From contig NZ_CP049255.1 of assembly GCF_011047135.1 (NCBI RefSeq), positions 620,001 through 684,000 on the forward strand: 64,000 bases of DNA, written 5' to 3'. Positions 1-10,589 of this stretch are shown here, piece by piece. The position numbers and the translations under genes are program-made. The notes under the pieces are model-generated. The model did not search any database and was not told where the DNA came from. It saw only the letters and a list, made by a program, of their open reading frames with translations. Numbering within the stretch: the stretch's first letter is position 1; every line of letters starts with the position of its first letter. Source of the stretch: Microbacterium endophyticum (GTDB lineage: Bacteria; Actinomycetota; Actinomycetes; Actinomycetales; Microbacteriaceae).

Positions 1-1084
1 CGTGTTCAGTGGACGCTGCTCCTGCGATATCGCTAGTCCGCTCGGCACGAGCGATAACCGACTCGGCTGCGTGCATACTGACGGGCAATGACGGATGCTG
101 GGCCACCTCTTCATGCACTGAAGTATTGGGATTGATGACTCGGTCAGGCGAGTATTGCAACAGCTTCACACGCTCGAGAGAATCTTCGAGAAGTGTGCGA
201 TTTGTGCGGATCATGTCGGAAATTACGATGAGCGCAAGACTGAGCAATCCACCAACCAGCATGGCCGATCCGAAAACGAGCGACTGGATATGGCTTCCTG
301 CCACTCCTAGCCAGCTGAGAACAAGAAACCGCCCGAAAGGAATTGCTGCCGCGATGAAGAAAGCGACTGCGAGACTCACGAACAGGGCATGTGGTTTGAA
401 CATCACATAGCTGCGCATAATCGCTTGAGCGGAGCGGGCCATGTGCTGGAAAATATTCTTGAAGAGGCGAGATTCGCGGGTCTTGGGGTTAGTGCGGATC
501 GGAACGCTAAAGATTCGCAGGCGCTTATTCCCTGCTTGGATGATCGTCTCCATGCAGTAGCTGAACTGGGTCACGACGTTGAGCCGAATGAGTGACTCAC
601 GAGAATAAGCGCGAAACCCACTCGCGGCATCAGGAAGGTCGGTTTCAGCCGCGAAGTTTACAACTCGACTCCCGACGCTTTGCATGAGCTTTTTAAACGC
701 AGAAAAGTGCTCGATTGTCTTCGTCTGGCGATCACCGATAACGATATCTGCCTCACCACGCAACATTGGAGCGACGAGATCCGCGATTCGCTCTTGCGGG
801 TACTGGTTGTCGCCGTCGGTGTTGACAACGATGTCGGCTCCGTGTTGGAGCGCGTAATCAACGCCGTCGCGGAAAGAGCGAGCTAGCCCCATATTGCGGG
901 TGTGGAAGACAAAGTGCTCGACGCCGAGTTGACGCGCCACCTCTACAGTCGCGTCGGTGGAGCCGTCATCCACCACGAGAATGTGGATTTCGTCGATACC
1001 GTCGATATGAGTCGGTATCCCCTTCAAGACCATCGGAAGGGTCTCTTCTTCGTTCAAACAGGGAATTTGGATGAACAGTCGCAT
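1..1084 (-). CDS. GT2 family glycosyltransferase, membrane-associated (partial, 3' end beyond window)
   Basis: The reading frame is open from an ATG at 1084 to the left edge, giving at least 361 residues. The N-terminus is a GT-A fold glycosyltransferase: it opens with IPCLNEEETL, has VVDDGSTD near residues 37-44 and the metal-binding DGD at about 90-92 (NTDGDNQYP). After about residue 230 there are two hydrophobic segments, as in polyprenyl-phosphate sugar transferases of the DPM1/GtrB type, followed by a hydrophilic tail that leaves the window. It probably moves a sugar from a nucleotide donor to a lipid carrier or a growing glycan at the inner membrane face; donor and acceptor cannot be read. 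It is divergent from the DUF2142 gene, with a 184-bp gap. A weak GAAAG precedes the start. Confidence 0.85.
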   Translation of the reverse strand, partial: MRLFIQIPCLNEEETLPMVLKGIPTHIDGIDEIHILVVDDGSTDATVEVARQLGVEHFVFHTRNMGLARSFRDGVDYALQHGADIVVNTDGDNQYPQERIADLVAPMLRGEADIVIGDRQTKTIEHFSAFKKLMQSVGSRVVNFAAETDLPDAASGFRAYSRESLIRLNVVTQFSYCMETIIQAGNKRLRIFSVPIRTNPKTRESRLFKNIFQHMARSAQAIMRSYVMFKPHALFVSLAVAFFIAAAIPFGRFLVLSWLGVAGSHIQSLVFGSAMLVGGLLSLALIVISDMIRTNRTLLEDSLERVKLLQYSPDRVINPNTSVHEEVAQHPSLPVSMHAAESVIARAERTSDIAGAASTEH

Positions 1085-1268
1085 TGTGACTTTCAGATCA
1101 TGTACCGGACGATAACGGAGCTGCAGCCCAGTAGAGCAGTGCCAGCTCTTGTCACGCAGCAGCCCGTAGTATCCTAGCCGATGGCCTCGCACGACTACCT
1201 CGAACGCACAATGACCCGCACAAGCTCCAAGCTTGACTTGTCCATCACAGACTCCTCAAGGAGAGCGC

Positions 1269-2846
1269 ATGCGATCTTCATTCCGTGCCGGCGGCTCAAG
1301 GGAGCTCAGCGAATCCCGCCAGGCCGAGCCGACAGAGCGGGCACCGCTGCTCGTCTGGGTGCTGACGGCCGCACTCGTTTTTATTTGCGCGACCTGGAGC
1401 ATTCTCACCCCGCCGTTGCTCGCCCCTGATGAGACATCACATCTATCGAGCGTGCTACGTGTTGCGGACGACCTGTCGTGGCCCGACCCGGGCGAAGCGC
1501 GAATCCCAGAATACGTAACGATGCTCGGTGAGGAGCGGCAGCTTGCGCCCGAGGATCGAAGCGTACTGAGCGACCTCGCCGCCCAGCATCCCGATGCCAG
1601 CGACCGACTTGATCAGATGACGCAGCATCCTCCGCTTTACTACGTGATCGCTGCAGGTGTCGTCAAGATATTCGGCGCTGAGGACTGGCGATGGGACCAG
1701 GCAGCGCTGCTCGTGAGACTGTTGGGGGCGATACTAGCGGCACCTCTGGTGTGGCTAGCATGGAGCGCTACGCGAACACTCACGCGATCTCGAAAAGCAG
1801 GCATCTTAGCGGCGATGGCGATATTTTTGGTTCCGGGATTGGCTCAAATGCTCGGCGTCGCGAACAACGACACGTTCGCGATTCTGGTCGGGTCTATCGT
1901 GGCGTGGCTGAGCATAAAGATCCTCTGTGGTGATCGCAGGAGATCCGTACTTCTTGGCCTCGGAGTCGCTTTTGGTCTGGCGGGCCTGGCGAAGGGCACC
2001 CTTCTCGCTTATGGAATCTTGGTTGTGCTGGTCTTACTCTTCGGCGCAGGCCATCCTCGCGCATGGCCACAACGGCTATGGCAAACAGCGTGGCCATTGC
2101 TTGTGTCGCTCGTTTTCGGACAGTGGTGGTGGATCCGAAATCTTGTATTGTTCGGGACGCTCCAGCCCTACGGATATCTCCTTAGTGACACGACCTGGGC
2201 TCCGGGTACGGGCCCCAGCATCGGAGACTTTATCGACGAGATGTGGCGTGTGACACCGGCCACTTTCTGGGGCTGGTTTGGACGCGTAAACGCTCCCCTA
2301 CCCCAGATTCTTGTAGATTTCGCCACAGTCACGTGCATCGTTCTGGTACTCACTGGAATGCTTCGACGCAAGAAAACACTGCGCACTGCGGCGATACTTG
2401 TTTCGCCGATCTTGATCAGTGCGGTTCTCATGCTGCGAGTGAGTTGGGGTGCGTACGCAGAAACAACTGCGTACAGAGGTATGCACGGCCGGTACTTCTA
2501 TCCCTTTATCGTTTTGGTTCTCGCACTCGCAGCGCTTGCGCTGTCAAATATTGTGCGCGAGCGATCAGCCCGAACGGCGCTAGCTCTCGGGACAATTGCC
2601 GCGTCAGTCGCTATGGCCTTCTTCGGACTCGCCGTCTCAGGGATCTACTTTTATGGCGACGACCTTTGGGCCCAGTGGCGCAGCGCCCTTACAAAGTGGA
2701 TCTTTCATAGTTCCTCGCTCCCCGCGGGCACGACCACAGTAATCGCCGGCTTGGCGTGCGCCTTGCTCATCACGGGCGCGGTCATGTCGGTGCGCGCGAT
2801 TCTTGTGTCGCCAGAAGACCGCGAACAACGAGAGTTGGCCGGGTGA
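1269..2846 (+). CDS. DUF2142-like polytopic membrane protein
   Basis: This protein of about 525 residues has roughly ten or more hydrophobic segments. A signature-like APDETSHL follows the first membrane helix, and HPPLYY lies about 75 residues further on. Both recall DUF2142 and related GT-C type membrane proteins, whose acidic residues sit in the first extracytoplasmic loop. I chose ATG 1269 rather than the in-frame ATG 1233 because AAGGAG (1258-1263) lies 5 bases upstream of it. Its stop overlaps the GTG of the acyltransferase gene, so the two are translationally coupled. It may be a lipid-linked-sugar-dependent glycosyltransferase or a polymerase of the surface glycan. That is an inference from family and context only. 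Confidence 0.7.
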   Translation: MRSSFRAGGSRELSESRQAEPTERAPLLVWVLTAALVFICATWSILTPPLLAPDETSHLSSVLRVADDLSWPDPGEARIPEYVTMLGEERQLAPEDRSVLSDLAAQHPDASDRLDQMTQHPPLYYVIAAGVVKIFGAEDWRWDQAALLVRLLGAILAAPLVWLAWSATRTLTRSRKAGILAAMAIFLVPGLAQMLGVANNDTFAILVGSIVAWLSIKILCGDRRRSVLLGLGVAFGLAGLAKGTLLAYGILVVLVLLFGAGHPRAWPQRLWQTAWPLLVSLVFGQWWWIRNLVLFGTLQPYGYLLSDTTWAPGTGPSIGDFIDEMWRVTPATFWGWFGRVNAPLPQILVDFATVTCIVLVLTGMLRRKKTLRTAAILVSPILISAVLMLRVSWGAYAETTAYRGMHGRYFYPFIVLVLALAALALSNIVRERSARTALALGTIAASVAMAFFGLAVSGIYFYGDDLWAQWRSALTKWIFHSSSLPAGTTTVIAGLACALLITGAVMSVRAILVSPEDREQRELAG

Positions 2847-4930
2847 GCGCTGTCCTTCCTTCTGAGATGAAAGCGTCCAGCAGGAAGAGCTTCCGTCCTG
2901 AAATTCAGGGTCTCCGCGCTCTCGCTGTTGGCGCAGTGCTCATTTATCATCTGTGGCCCAACCGCGTCAGTGGTGGATTCGTTGGGGTGGATGTCTTCTT
3001 CGTCATCAGCGGATTCCTCATCACGAGCCACCTCCTCTCGGAGCTGAACACGGCGGGACGTATCTCAGTCGGAAGGTTCTGGTCGCGGAGAGCGAAGCGA
3101 CTTCTTCCTGATGCCCTCCTCGTGCTTGCACTGACCGGAATTGCGATTCTCATTTGGGTGCCCCGTACGCTGTGGCAGCAGTTTCTCACCGAAGTCGCTG
3201 CGTCGACGCTCTATGTTCAGAACTGGTTGCTCGCCGCCAACAGCGTGGACTACTCGGCCGCGGATAACGGCGCGTCTCCGGTGCAGCATTTTTGGACGCT
3301 CTCGGTCGAAGAGCAGTTCTACATCGCGCTTCCCCTCCTCCTCATCGCCTTTGTGTTCGCGATTCGACGATTTAGATGGAACCGCAGCATCGCCATCTAT
3401 TCATTTCTCGGCGCCATTACGCTTCTGTCTTTCTTTTACAGCATCTGGCTCACGCATTGGTCAGAGAGCGAGGCGTATTTTTCGACCCTCACACGGGTTT
3501 GGGAGTTTGGCGTCGGTGCACTCATTCCTGTCCTCCCAAGGCTGAAGAACGCCGTAGCGAAAAGATTCATAACTCTCGTCGGTTTGGCAAGCATCGGGAT
3601 CGCAATCGGATTCTTCTCCGAGTCAACGCCTTTTCCTGGTTCGGCTGCTGCGCTTCCCGTTCTCGGGACGGCGCTCGTCATCTGGGCAGGTTCAGACACC
3701 TTCGCCTCCGCGCTGGGCAAGTTCACCCTGATCGCGTTTCTCGGACGAATTTCATACGCGGTTTATCTCTGGCACTGGCCGCCGATTATTCTTCTCCCGT
3801 ACATCACACAGCACCCGCTTACGACTATCGAGAAGCTGCTGATTATCGTGGGAGCCATCGCAATGGGAGCCGCCGCGACGTTGTTGTGGGAAGACCGGGT
3901 GAGGTTCTCCCCCCGGCTACTGGGGAGAGCTCGACCTCGGACCATCGCGGCGGTGAGCGCTATCGGTATGGCGATCGTTTTAGCGTTGCCCGCGGCTGGA
4001 GCACTCATCGTGCGTCAAGAAAACGCGCACTTTGAAGAAGTGACGCGGGCCATTGAAGCCGGGACGTCTCCCTGCCTCGGAGCCGCGAGCTTGGCGGAAC
4101 CGGGTTGCGTGAACCCCGACCTCGACGGCATTTTGGTGCCCAACCTCACTGAGGTTACTGACGACAACGACAACCGCTCCGAGTGCTGGTCAACTGGAGG
4201 AGACCCGACTTTCAATTCGTGCACGCTCGGGCCGGCCTCAGGCTTCGACAAGCATCTACTCGTCGTAGGTGACTCTCATAGCAATGCGCTACTTGGGGCC
4301 TACGAACTGATCGCACAAGAGAACAACTGGCGAATAGACGTCGCCGGTCGAGCAGGATGCTACTGGACAGATGTCGACCTCGTTCAACCAACAGAGGCGC
4401 TACAAGATGAATGCGCTCAGTGGCGAGACTCGTTGGCTTCATTTGTTGGAGATAATCCCGATGTAGACGCCATTGTCACAACTAAGGCGCGTCGTCCTCT
4501 CAGCGCGGAAGTCACCACGGTAGATCAGGATGTCGCTTTCTCTGAGGTCGTTAATGGGATGAGCAGTGCGTGGGGCAAACGTCCATCTCTAGACGTGCCC
4601 GTTATAGCCCTCATCGACAATCCATGGCTCCCCGCAGACTCGCTGGAGTGCGTGGAGCAGTACGGCCTTGACGCCACCGATGAGTGCTCGATCAGCCGCG
4701 CAGAGGCTCTCAAGCCTGACGGTCTCAACGAGGCAGCAGCGAGTGACCCGAACTCGTACACTGTCGATCTCACCGATCTCTATTGCGGGCCAGAGAACTG
4801 CTCGCCGGTCGTTGGACATGTCATCGTCTACCGCGATGGTCGCCACCTCACGGCGACTTACGCCAAAACCATCGCACCGTACCTCAATGAGAAGCTCCGT
4901 GACGTGCTCGCTGCATCCGAATCGCGTTGA
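2843..4930 (+). CDS. Acyltransferase 3 (OafA/YrhL type) with C-terminal SGNH domain
   Basis: The protein has about 695 residues. The N-terminal half is a membrane acyltransferase-3 domain with about ten helices: it opens with RPEIQGLRALAV, followed by IYHLWP and GFVGVDVFFVISGFL, all hallmarks of O-acetyltransferases of the OafA class. The C-terminal half is an extracytoplasmic SGNH hydrolase-like domain, with GDSHSN as the serine block and DGRHLT near the end supplying the Asp-His pair. Such fusions transfer acetyl groups across the membrane onto surface polysaccharide. The chosen GTG start at 2843 overlaps the upstream TGA (GTGA). An ATG at 2867 lacks a ribosome-binding site. The gene converges on glf with a 6-bp gap. 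Confidence 0.9.
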   Translation: MSAVLPSEMKASSRKSFRPEIQGLRALAVGAVLIYHLWPNRVSGGFVGVDVFFVISGFLITSHLLSELNTAGRISVGRFWSRRAKRLLPDALLVLALTGIAILIWVPRTLWQQFLTEVAASTLYVQNWLLAANSVDYSAADNGASPVQHFWTLSVEEQFYIALPLLLIAFVFAIRRFRWNRSIAIYSFLGAITLLSFFYSIWLTHWSESEAYFSTLTRVWEFGVGALIPVLPRLKNAVAKRFITLVGLASIGIAIGFFSESTPFPGSAAALPVLGTALVIWAGSDTFASALGKFTLIAFLGRISYAVYLWHWPPIILLPYITQHPLTTIEKLLIIVGAIAMGAAATLLWEDRVRFSPRLLGRARPRTIAAVSAIGMAIVLALPAAGALIVRQENAHFEEVTRAIEAGTSPCLGAASLAEPGCVNPDLDGILVPNLTEVTDDNDNRSECWSTGGDPTFNSCTLGPASGFDKHLLVVGDSHSNALLGAYELIAQENNWRIDVAGRAGCYWTDVDLVQPTEALQDECAQWRDSLASFVGDNPDVDAIVTTKARRPLSAEVTTVDQDVAFSEVVNGMSSAWGKRPSLDVPVIALIDNPWLPADSLECVEQYGLDATDECSISRAEALKPDGLNEAAASDPNSYTVDLTDLYCGPENCSPVVGHVIVYRDGRHLTATYAKTIAPYLNEKLRDVLAASESR

Positions 4931-4936
4931 TCGAGC

Positions 4937-6100
<1,164 letters not shown>

Positions 6101-6238
6101 TTACACGACATCGGATGCCGGAAAGTGGGTTCAGAAGAGTGTACCTAGACCGCATCAAGACTCCGCTGCGCGCACCCAGGGGTCACAAAGCAAGCTGTCG
6201 GATACGATTGCTCACTGTGTCATTAAGAGGGGTATCGC

Positions 6239-8164
6239 ATGAGTGAAGTTTGGCTAAGCGCCGTCCCCGCGTTCCTCGTAGCCACAGCCGCCCTCATAAT
6301 TCCAGGGCTCGTCATCGTGCTCGCTGGCTGGGGCTGGCATCGGCTGCGGCTTCTACTGATGGCCCCTGCCGTATCTGTCGCTATCTTGGCAGTATCGGCG
6401 ACCCTCGCACCGCTCGTGGGCATGTCTTGGTCTTGGATCCCAGTCATTGGCTTGACCGCTGTAGCAGCTTTGGCAGCGTATGCCATCAGGCGCTGGGTCG
6501 GCACGGAGGTCCTTCTCACACCGTCGCCACGACGCATCGTCGCGACGGTTGGCGGATTAGTGCTTGCCGCGGTCGCCCTCTGGGCTCAGCTCACATACGT
6601 CTTCATGACTCCAGAGAGCATTTCGCAGACTTTCGACGCTATTGTCCACCTGAATACCGTGCGCTTCGCGGTCGACACCGCCAATGCTTCGGCACTCAAT
6701 ATTGGCACCACGACCGATATCCCGTTCTACCCCAACGCTTGGCACAGCCTCTCTTCTCTCACAGCGCTGACAACCGGCGCATCGATACCGCTGTCGGTAA
6801 ACGCGGCGAATATCGCTATCGGCGCGATCGCGTGGCCCGCATCCGCCATGGCGCTCGGCGCAACGATCTTCCGTGAGCGCGCCGCAGCGATAGCGGCCAC
6901 CGCAGCACTTTCCACCGCTTTCGGAGCATTTCCGATTCTGCTGTTCGACTTCGGCGTGCTCTACCCGAATGCGATGGGGTATGCAGTATTACCCGCGGGC
7001 ATCGCAATTGTGTGGGAGTTGCTTCGACTGCGAGGCGTAGCAACAATTACTCGGCACATCGTTCTGCTCGCAGTTGTATGTGCTGGAATCGGACTTGGCC
7101 ACCCGAACGCGTTCCTGGCGCTCTTTGCCTTCGCCGTATTCCTGGCACTGTTCGAACTGGCACGAAGAGCACTGCAGAACAAGTCTCGACGGGCATGGAT
7201 ATTCAACGGCGCCGCCGCTCTACTTCTTCTTCTCACCGGTCTACTCCTCTGGCGTTTTTCCCGCACGAACTGGGGCATGTCACGGTGGGGGCCATGGCAA
7301 AGCACTGCGCAAGCGATTGGTGAAGCACTCCTGCTCTCTCCGCGTGCGTACCCCATCACACTTGCGACAGCACTGCTGCTCGCGATCGGCATTATCGCTG
7401 TGGTTCGACGACCGGCCCATCTACCGGTTCTCATCCCGGCAGCGGTGGCCGGGTTCATGTTCATTCTTGTTTCAGGTACGCCCGTCGACACGTTGCTACG
7501 CGAGATGGTGACGAACCCCTGGTACAACGATCCCTACCGCTTAGCCGCTCTTCTCCCGATCGCGGGAATTCCCGTTGCAACCTACGGCGCATTAGTCGTT
7601 GTCGATGCCGTGCGCCGTGTGAAGTTCGTCGCCGCATCACCTCATCTCGTCAAAGCGGCGCTCGCAACAGTTGCCGCGGCGGCACTGTTCCTTGTCGCCA
7701 TCGGTCCGAACGTCACGACGATGGCAACGGCGGCGCGCGGTTCGTACACAATGAATGACGCGTCAGCGCTCCTCAGCACCGACGAAGCGGCACTCATCTC
7801 TCGTCTCGACGACACGACACCGTCAGACGCAGTGATCGCCGGCAGCCCCTGGACCGGCGTGTCGTTGGCTTATGCAATTGCCGGAAGAAACGTGCTCGAA
7901 AAGCACGTCTTCGGGGCTCGCGACGAAGACGAAACCTACATTGACGCGCATTTGAACGACATCGACACTGACCCGCGGGTTTGCGCTGTGGTTCAGAGCC
8001 TTGGCGTGTCTTACGTGTTGGATTTCGGCGATCGTAACGTGTTCAGTGATCCCGACGCTGCTGCCGACCGGGAGGGCATCCAGAACCTGGATCCTTCGGA
8101 TCACCTGGTGCTCGTCGACGAAGAAGGCCCCGATGCTCGACTGTTCCGCATCGAAGGCTGCTGA
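6239..8164 (+). CDS. Large polytopic membrane protein (DUF6541-like)
   Basis: This protein of 641 residues has about a dozen hydrophobic helices filling residues 1-500 and a soluble C-terminal domain of about 150 residues. A helix-free loop after about residue 115 carries FDAIVHLNTVRF and PFYPNAWHSL; acidic and His residues here resemble GT-C type proteins and the actinobacterial DUF6541 family. AGAGGGG (6226-6232) lies 6 bases before the ATG. Only 3 bp separate it from the following GT4 gene, so it heads the glycosyltransferase operon. It could be a lipid-phosphosugar-dependent transferase or the polymerase for this glycan. No catalytic assignment is possible from the sequence alone. Confidence 0.65.
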   Translation: MSEVWLSAVPAFLVATAALIIPGLVIVLAGWGWHRLRLLLMAPAVSVAILAVSATLAPLVGMSWSWIPVIGLTAVAALAAYAIRRWVGTEVLLTPSPRRIVATVGGLVLAAVALWAQLTYVFMTPESISQTFDAIVHLNTVRFAVDTANASALNIGTTTDIPFYPNAWHSLSSLTALTTGASIPLSVNAANIAIGAIAWPASAMALGATIFRERAAAIAATAALSTAFGAFPILLFDFGVLYPNAMGYAVLPAGIAIVWELLRLRGVATITRHIVLLAVVCAGIGLGHPNAFLALFAFAVFLALFELARRALQNKSRRAWIFNGAAALLLLLTGLLLWRFSRTNWGMSRWGPWQSTAQAIGEALLLSPRAYPITLATALLLAIGIIAVVRRPAHLPVLIPAAVAGFMFILVSGTPVDTLLREMVTNPWYNDPYRLAALLPIAGIPVATYGALVVVDAVRRVKFVAASPHLVKAALATVAAAALFLVAIGPNVTTMATAARGSYTMNDASALLSTDEAALISRLDDTTPSDAVIAGSPWTGVSLAYAIAGRNVLEKHVFGARDEDETYIDAHLNDIDTDPRVCAVVQSLGVSYVLDFGDRNVFSDPDAAADREGIQNLDPSDHLVLVDEEGPDARLFRIEGC

Positions 8165-8167
8165 TCC

Positions 8168-9391
8168 ATGCGACGACGAAGCATCGCGATAGCGTACGAC
8201 TGCCTTTTTCCCCTGAGCACCGGCGGCGGCGAGCGCCAATATCGTGGGTTCGCCGAAGAACTTCAGCGACGGGGATTCGACGTCGATTACCTCACGACAT
8301 CGCAGTGGGACGACGAGCCACCACAGAACACCGAGTTTTCGATTGTACCTGTCACAGGTCCGCTCGCACTTTACGATCAGCAGGGTGTGCGACGACCTGC
8401 TGCGGCGCTCGGGTTTGCGTGGGGACTTTTTCGCGAACTTGTTCGTCGACGACGTCAATACCGAGCTGTGATCGTGAGCGCCCTGCCCGTGCTCAACGTC
8501 TTCGCCGCCCGATTGGCCCTGTGTGGATCGGGTACCACTGTCATCGTCGACTATCTAGAGGTATGGGGTGCGCAGCAGTGGCGAGCGTACTCGGGGCCGG
8601 TGATGGGAACCGTCGCGTGGGTTCTTCAAAAACTGGCCATTCTGCTGTCCCCCCATGCGACATGCCACTCCCAACTCAGCGCAAGGCGACTCCGCGCTGA
8701 AGGATTACGGAGCGCGCCTCTCGTGAGCCCGGGCCTTATCGACAACACTTCGGTGGCGACGTTCGCTGAGAAAGCAGCTGACCCGCCATTCGTGCTGTAT
8801 GCGGGACGACACATCTCAGACAAAAGAGTCGAGGTACTGCCCGCGGCTGTGAAACTGGCGCGCCAGACAATTCCCGATCTGGAGATGGTCATTCTCGGAA
8901 CCGGACAGACCACGTCGCTCATCAGAGAAGAAGTCGCGCGTGCCGACGGTGATTTGTGGACCGATTTGCCAGGATTTGTTTCGCAAGAAGAGCTCGACGG
9001 ATTGATGGCACGCGCTGCGTGCTTGGCAAATCCTTCGAAACGTGAAGGGTACGGCCTTGTCGTCGTCGAAGCGGCCGCGCACGGAACTCCGGTAGTGCTC
9101 GTAAGCGACGAAGGAAACGCCTCGACTGAGTTGGTGACGGATGACGTCAATGGTTTTGTTGCCGCGAGCACGAATCCGAGAGACTTGGCATCATCAATCA
9201 TCGCGTCCGTGCGTGGCGGGGCTGATCTCCGCCGGCGTACACGATCCTGGTATGAAGAAGCGATCACATCGCGGACGATTGAACGAACAGTGAGTCGCAT
9301 CGTCGAGGTAATCGGCACCCCCGGTTCCGCTCTAAACGATGCACACCCCTCGCGGCTGATCCGCCGTGAGGCTGAGGAAGGACGCCCATGA
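8168..9391 (+). CDS. GT4 family glycosyltransferase
   Basis: The protein has 407 residues with a GT-B fold. The N-terminus has the glycine-rich acceptor-side loop STGGGERQY, and residues 205-340 form the donor-binding domain, with LYAGRHISDKR and the EX7E-type motif EGYGLVVVEAAAHG. This architecture fits retaining GT4 enzymes that use nucleotide-sugar donors at the cytoplasmic membrane face. The stop overlaps the next gene's ATG by 4 bp, so translation of the two is coupled. The sugar specificity cannot be determined from the sequence. Confidence 0.9.
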   Translation: MRRRSIAIAYDCLFPLSTGGGERQYRGFAEELQRRGFDVDYLTTSQWDDEPPQNTEFSIVPVTGPLALYDQQGVRRPAAALGFAWGLFRELVRRRRQYRAVIVSALPVLNVFAARLALCGSGTTVIVDYLEVWGAQQWRAYSGPVMGTVAWVLQKLAILLSPHATCHSQLSARRLRAEGLRSAPLVSPGLIDNTSVATFAEKAADPPFVLYAGRHISDKRVEVLPAAVKLARQTIPDLEMVILGTGQTTSLIREEVARADGDLWTDLPGFVSQEELDGLMARAACLANPSKREGYGLVVVEAAAHGTPVVLVSDEGNASTELVTDDVNGFVAASTNPRDLASSIIASVRGGADLRRRTRSWYEEAITSRTIERTVSRIVEVIGTPGSALNDAHPSRLIRREAEEGRP

Positions 9392-10587
9392 ACACGTACC
9401 ACGGAGATGACTCAGTCGAGTTGACGATTCTCATGCCCTGCTTGAATGAGGCGGAGACTCTCGAAGTATGCGTTCGGAAAGCACTGGGCTTCATCGAACG
9501 GTCCGGGATTGCCGGCGAAGTCGTCATCTCTGATAACGGCAGCACCGACGGTTCGCAGTCAATCGCGACACGCTTAGGCGCCCGCGTCGTTGACGCGCCG
9601 CAGCGCGGCTACGGGGCGGCGCTCATCGCGGGCATTGAAGCAGCTCGTGGAACGTACATCATCATGGGCGATGCAGACGATAGCTACGACTTCGTCAACC
9701 TTGATGGCTACGTTGAGCGACTTCGTGGCGGAGCGGACCTCGTCATGGGCAATAGGTTCAAGGGTGGAATTGAGCCCGGAGCGATGCCGCCCCTCCACAA
9801 GTACCTCGGTAATCCCGTGCTTTCCGGAATAGGGCAGCTATTTTTCCGCCCCGGCATCGGCGATTTCCACTGCGGTCTGCGCGGCTTCAATCGCCGTCGG
9901 ATCACGGAACTTGAGTTGCAGACGACCGGCATGGAGTTTGCCTCCGAAATGGTCGTGAAAGCTTCGCTCGCTCGCTACCGGGTCGAAGAGGTTCCCACGA
10001 CGTTGAAGAAAGACGGACGTTCGCGTCCGCCGCACCTGCGGAGCTGGCACGACGGCTGGCGTCACCTCAGGTTCCTGCTGCTCTTTTCACCGAGGTGGCT
10101 CTTCATCTACCCGGGCCTCGTGGCATTCCTTATTGGTGCAATCGCGGTGGGGGCTCTCGCGATCGGTCCAATTCAAGTCGGCGGGGTAGGTTTCGACGTC
10201 ACAACAATGGTCTACGCGACCGCACTTTGCGCGATTGGCTATCAAGCGCTGATGTTCGCGTGGCTCACGAAGCTCTATGCAACACAAGAAGGCTTCTTGC
10301 CAGCCAGCCCGCGGTATCGCGCGGTGGCCGCGAGCTGGACACAGGAGCGAGGTTTACTCGTGGGTCTCGCGATCTTCCTCCTGGGCATACTGATCGGCAT
10401 CGTGCAGGTAGTGCGCTGGGGAAATCTTGACTTTGGACCGCTCGAGGCTGGCCAAGTCCTCCGGATCGCAGTGCCGAGCGCGCTCGGCATCATGCTGGGA
10501 TTCCAAACGATACTGATGAGCTTCTTCGCTGGAGTTCTCACTATCCCGCGCCGCGAGACTCGGCCCGAAGCCATTATTGAAAACTGA
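9388..10587 (+). CDS. GT2 glycosyltransferase with C-terminal membrane helices (DPM1/DPG synthase-like)
   Basis: The protein has 399 residues. The first 230 form a GT-A domain with LMPCLNEAETLE at the N-terminus, SDNGSTDGS, and the metal-binding MGDADDSYDF. FHCGLRGF and EFASEMVVKA match the polyprenyl-phosphate hexose synthase family. The C-terminal 170 residues hold about four hydrophobic segments. The likely role is to make a polyprenyl-phosphate sugar or to glycosylate a lipid-linked intermediate. It overlaps the upstream GT4 gene (ATGA), and the next gene begins 2 bp after its stop. The lipid-linked sugar would suit the neighbouring GT-C-like membrane proteins as donor (inference). Confidence 0.88.
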   Translation: MNTYHGDDSVELTILMPCLNEAETLEVCVRKALGFIERSGIAGEVVISDNGSTDGSQSIATRLGARVVDAPQRGYGAALIAGIEAARGTYIIMGDADDSYDFVNLDGYVERLRGGADLVMGNRFKGGIEPGAMPPLHKYLGNPVLSGIGQLFFRPGIGDFHCGLRGFNRRRITELELQTTGMEFASEMVVKASLARYRVEEVPTTLKKDGRSRPPHLRSWHDGWRHLRFLLLFSPRWLFIYPGLVAFLIGAIAVGALAIGPIQVGGVGFDVTTMVYATALCAIGYQALMFAWLTKLYATQEGFLPASPRYRAVAASWTQERGLLVGLAIFLLGILIGIVQVVRWGNLDFGPLEAGQVLRIAVPSALGIMLGFQTILMSFFAGVLTIPRRETRPEAIIEN

Positions 10588-10589
10588 GC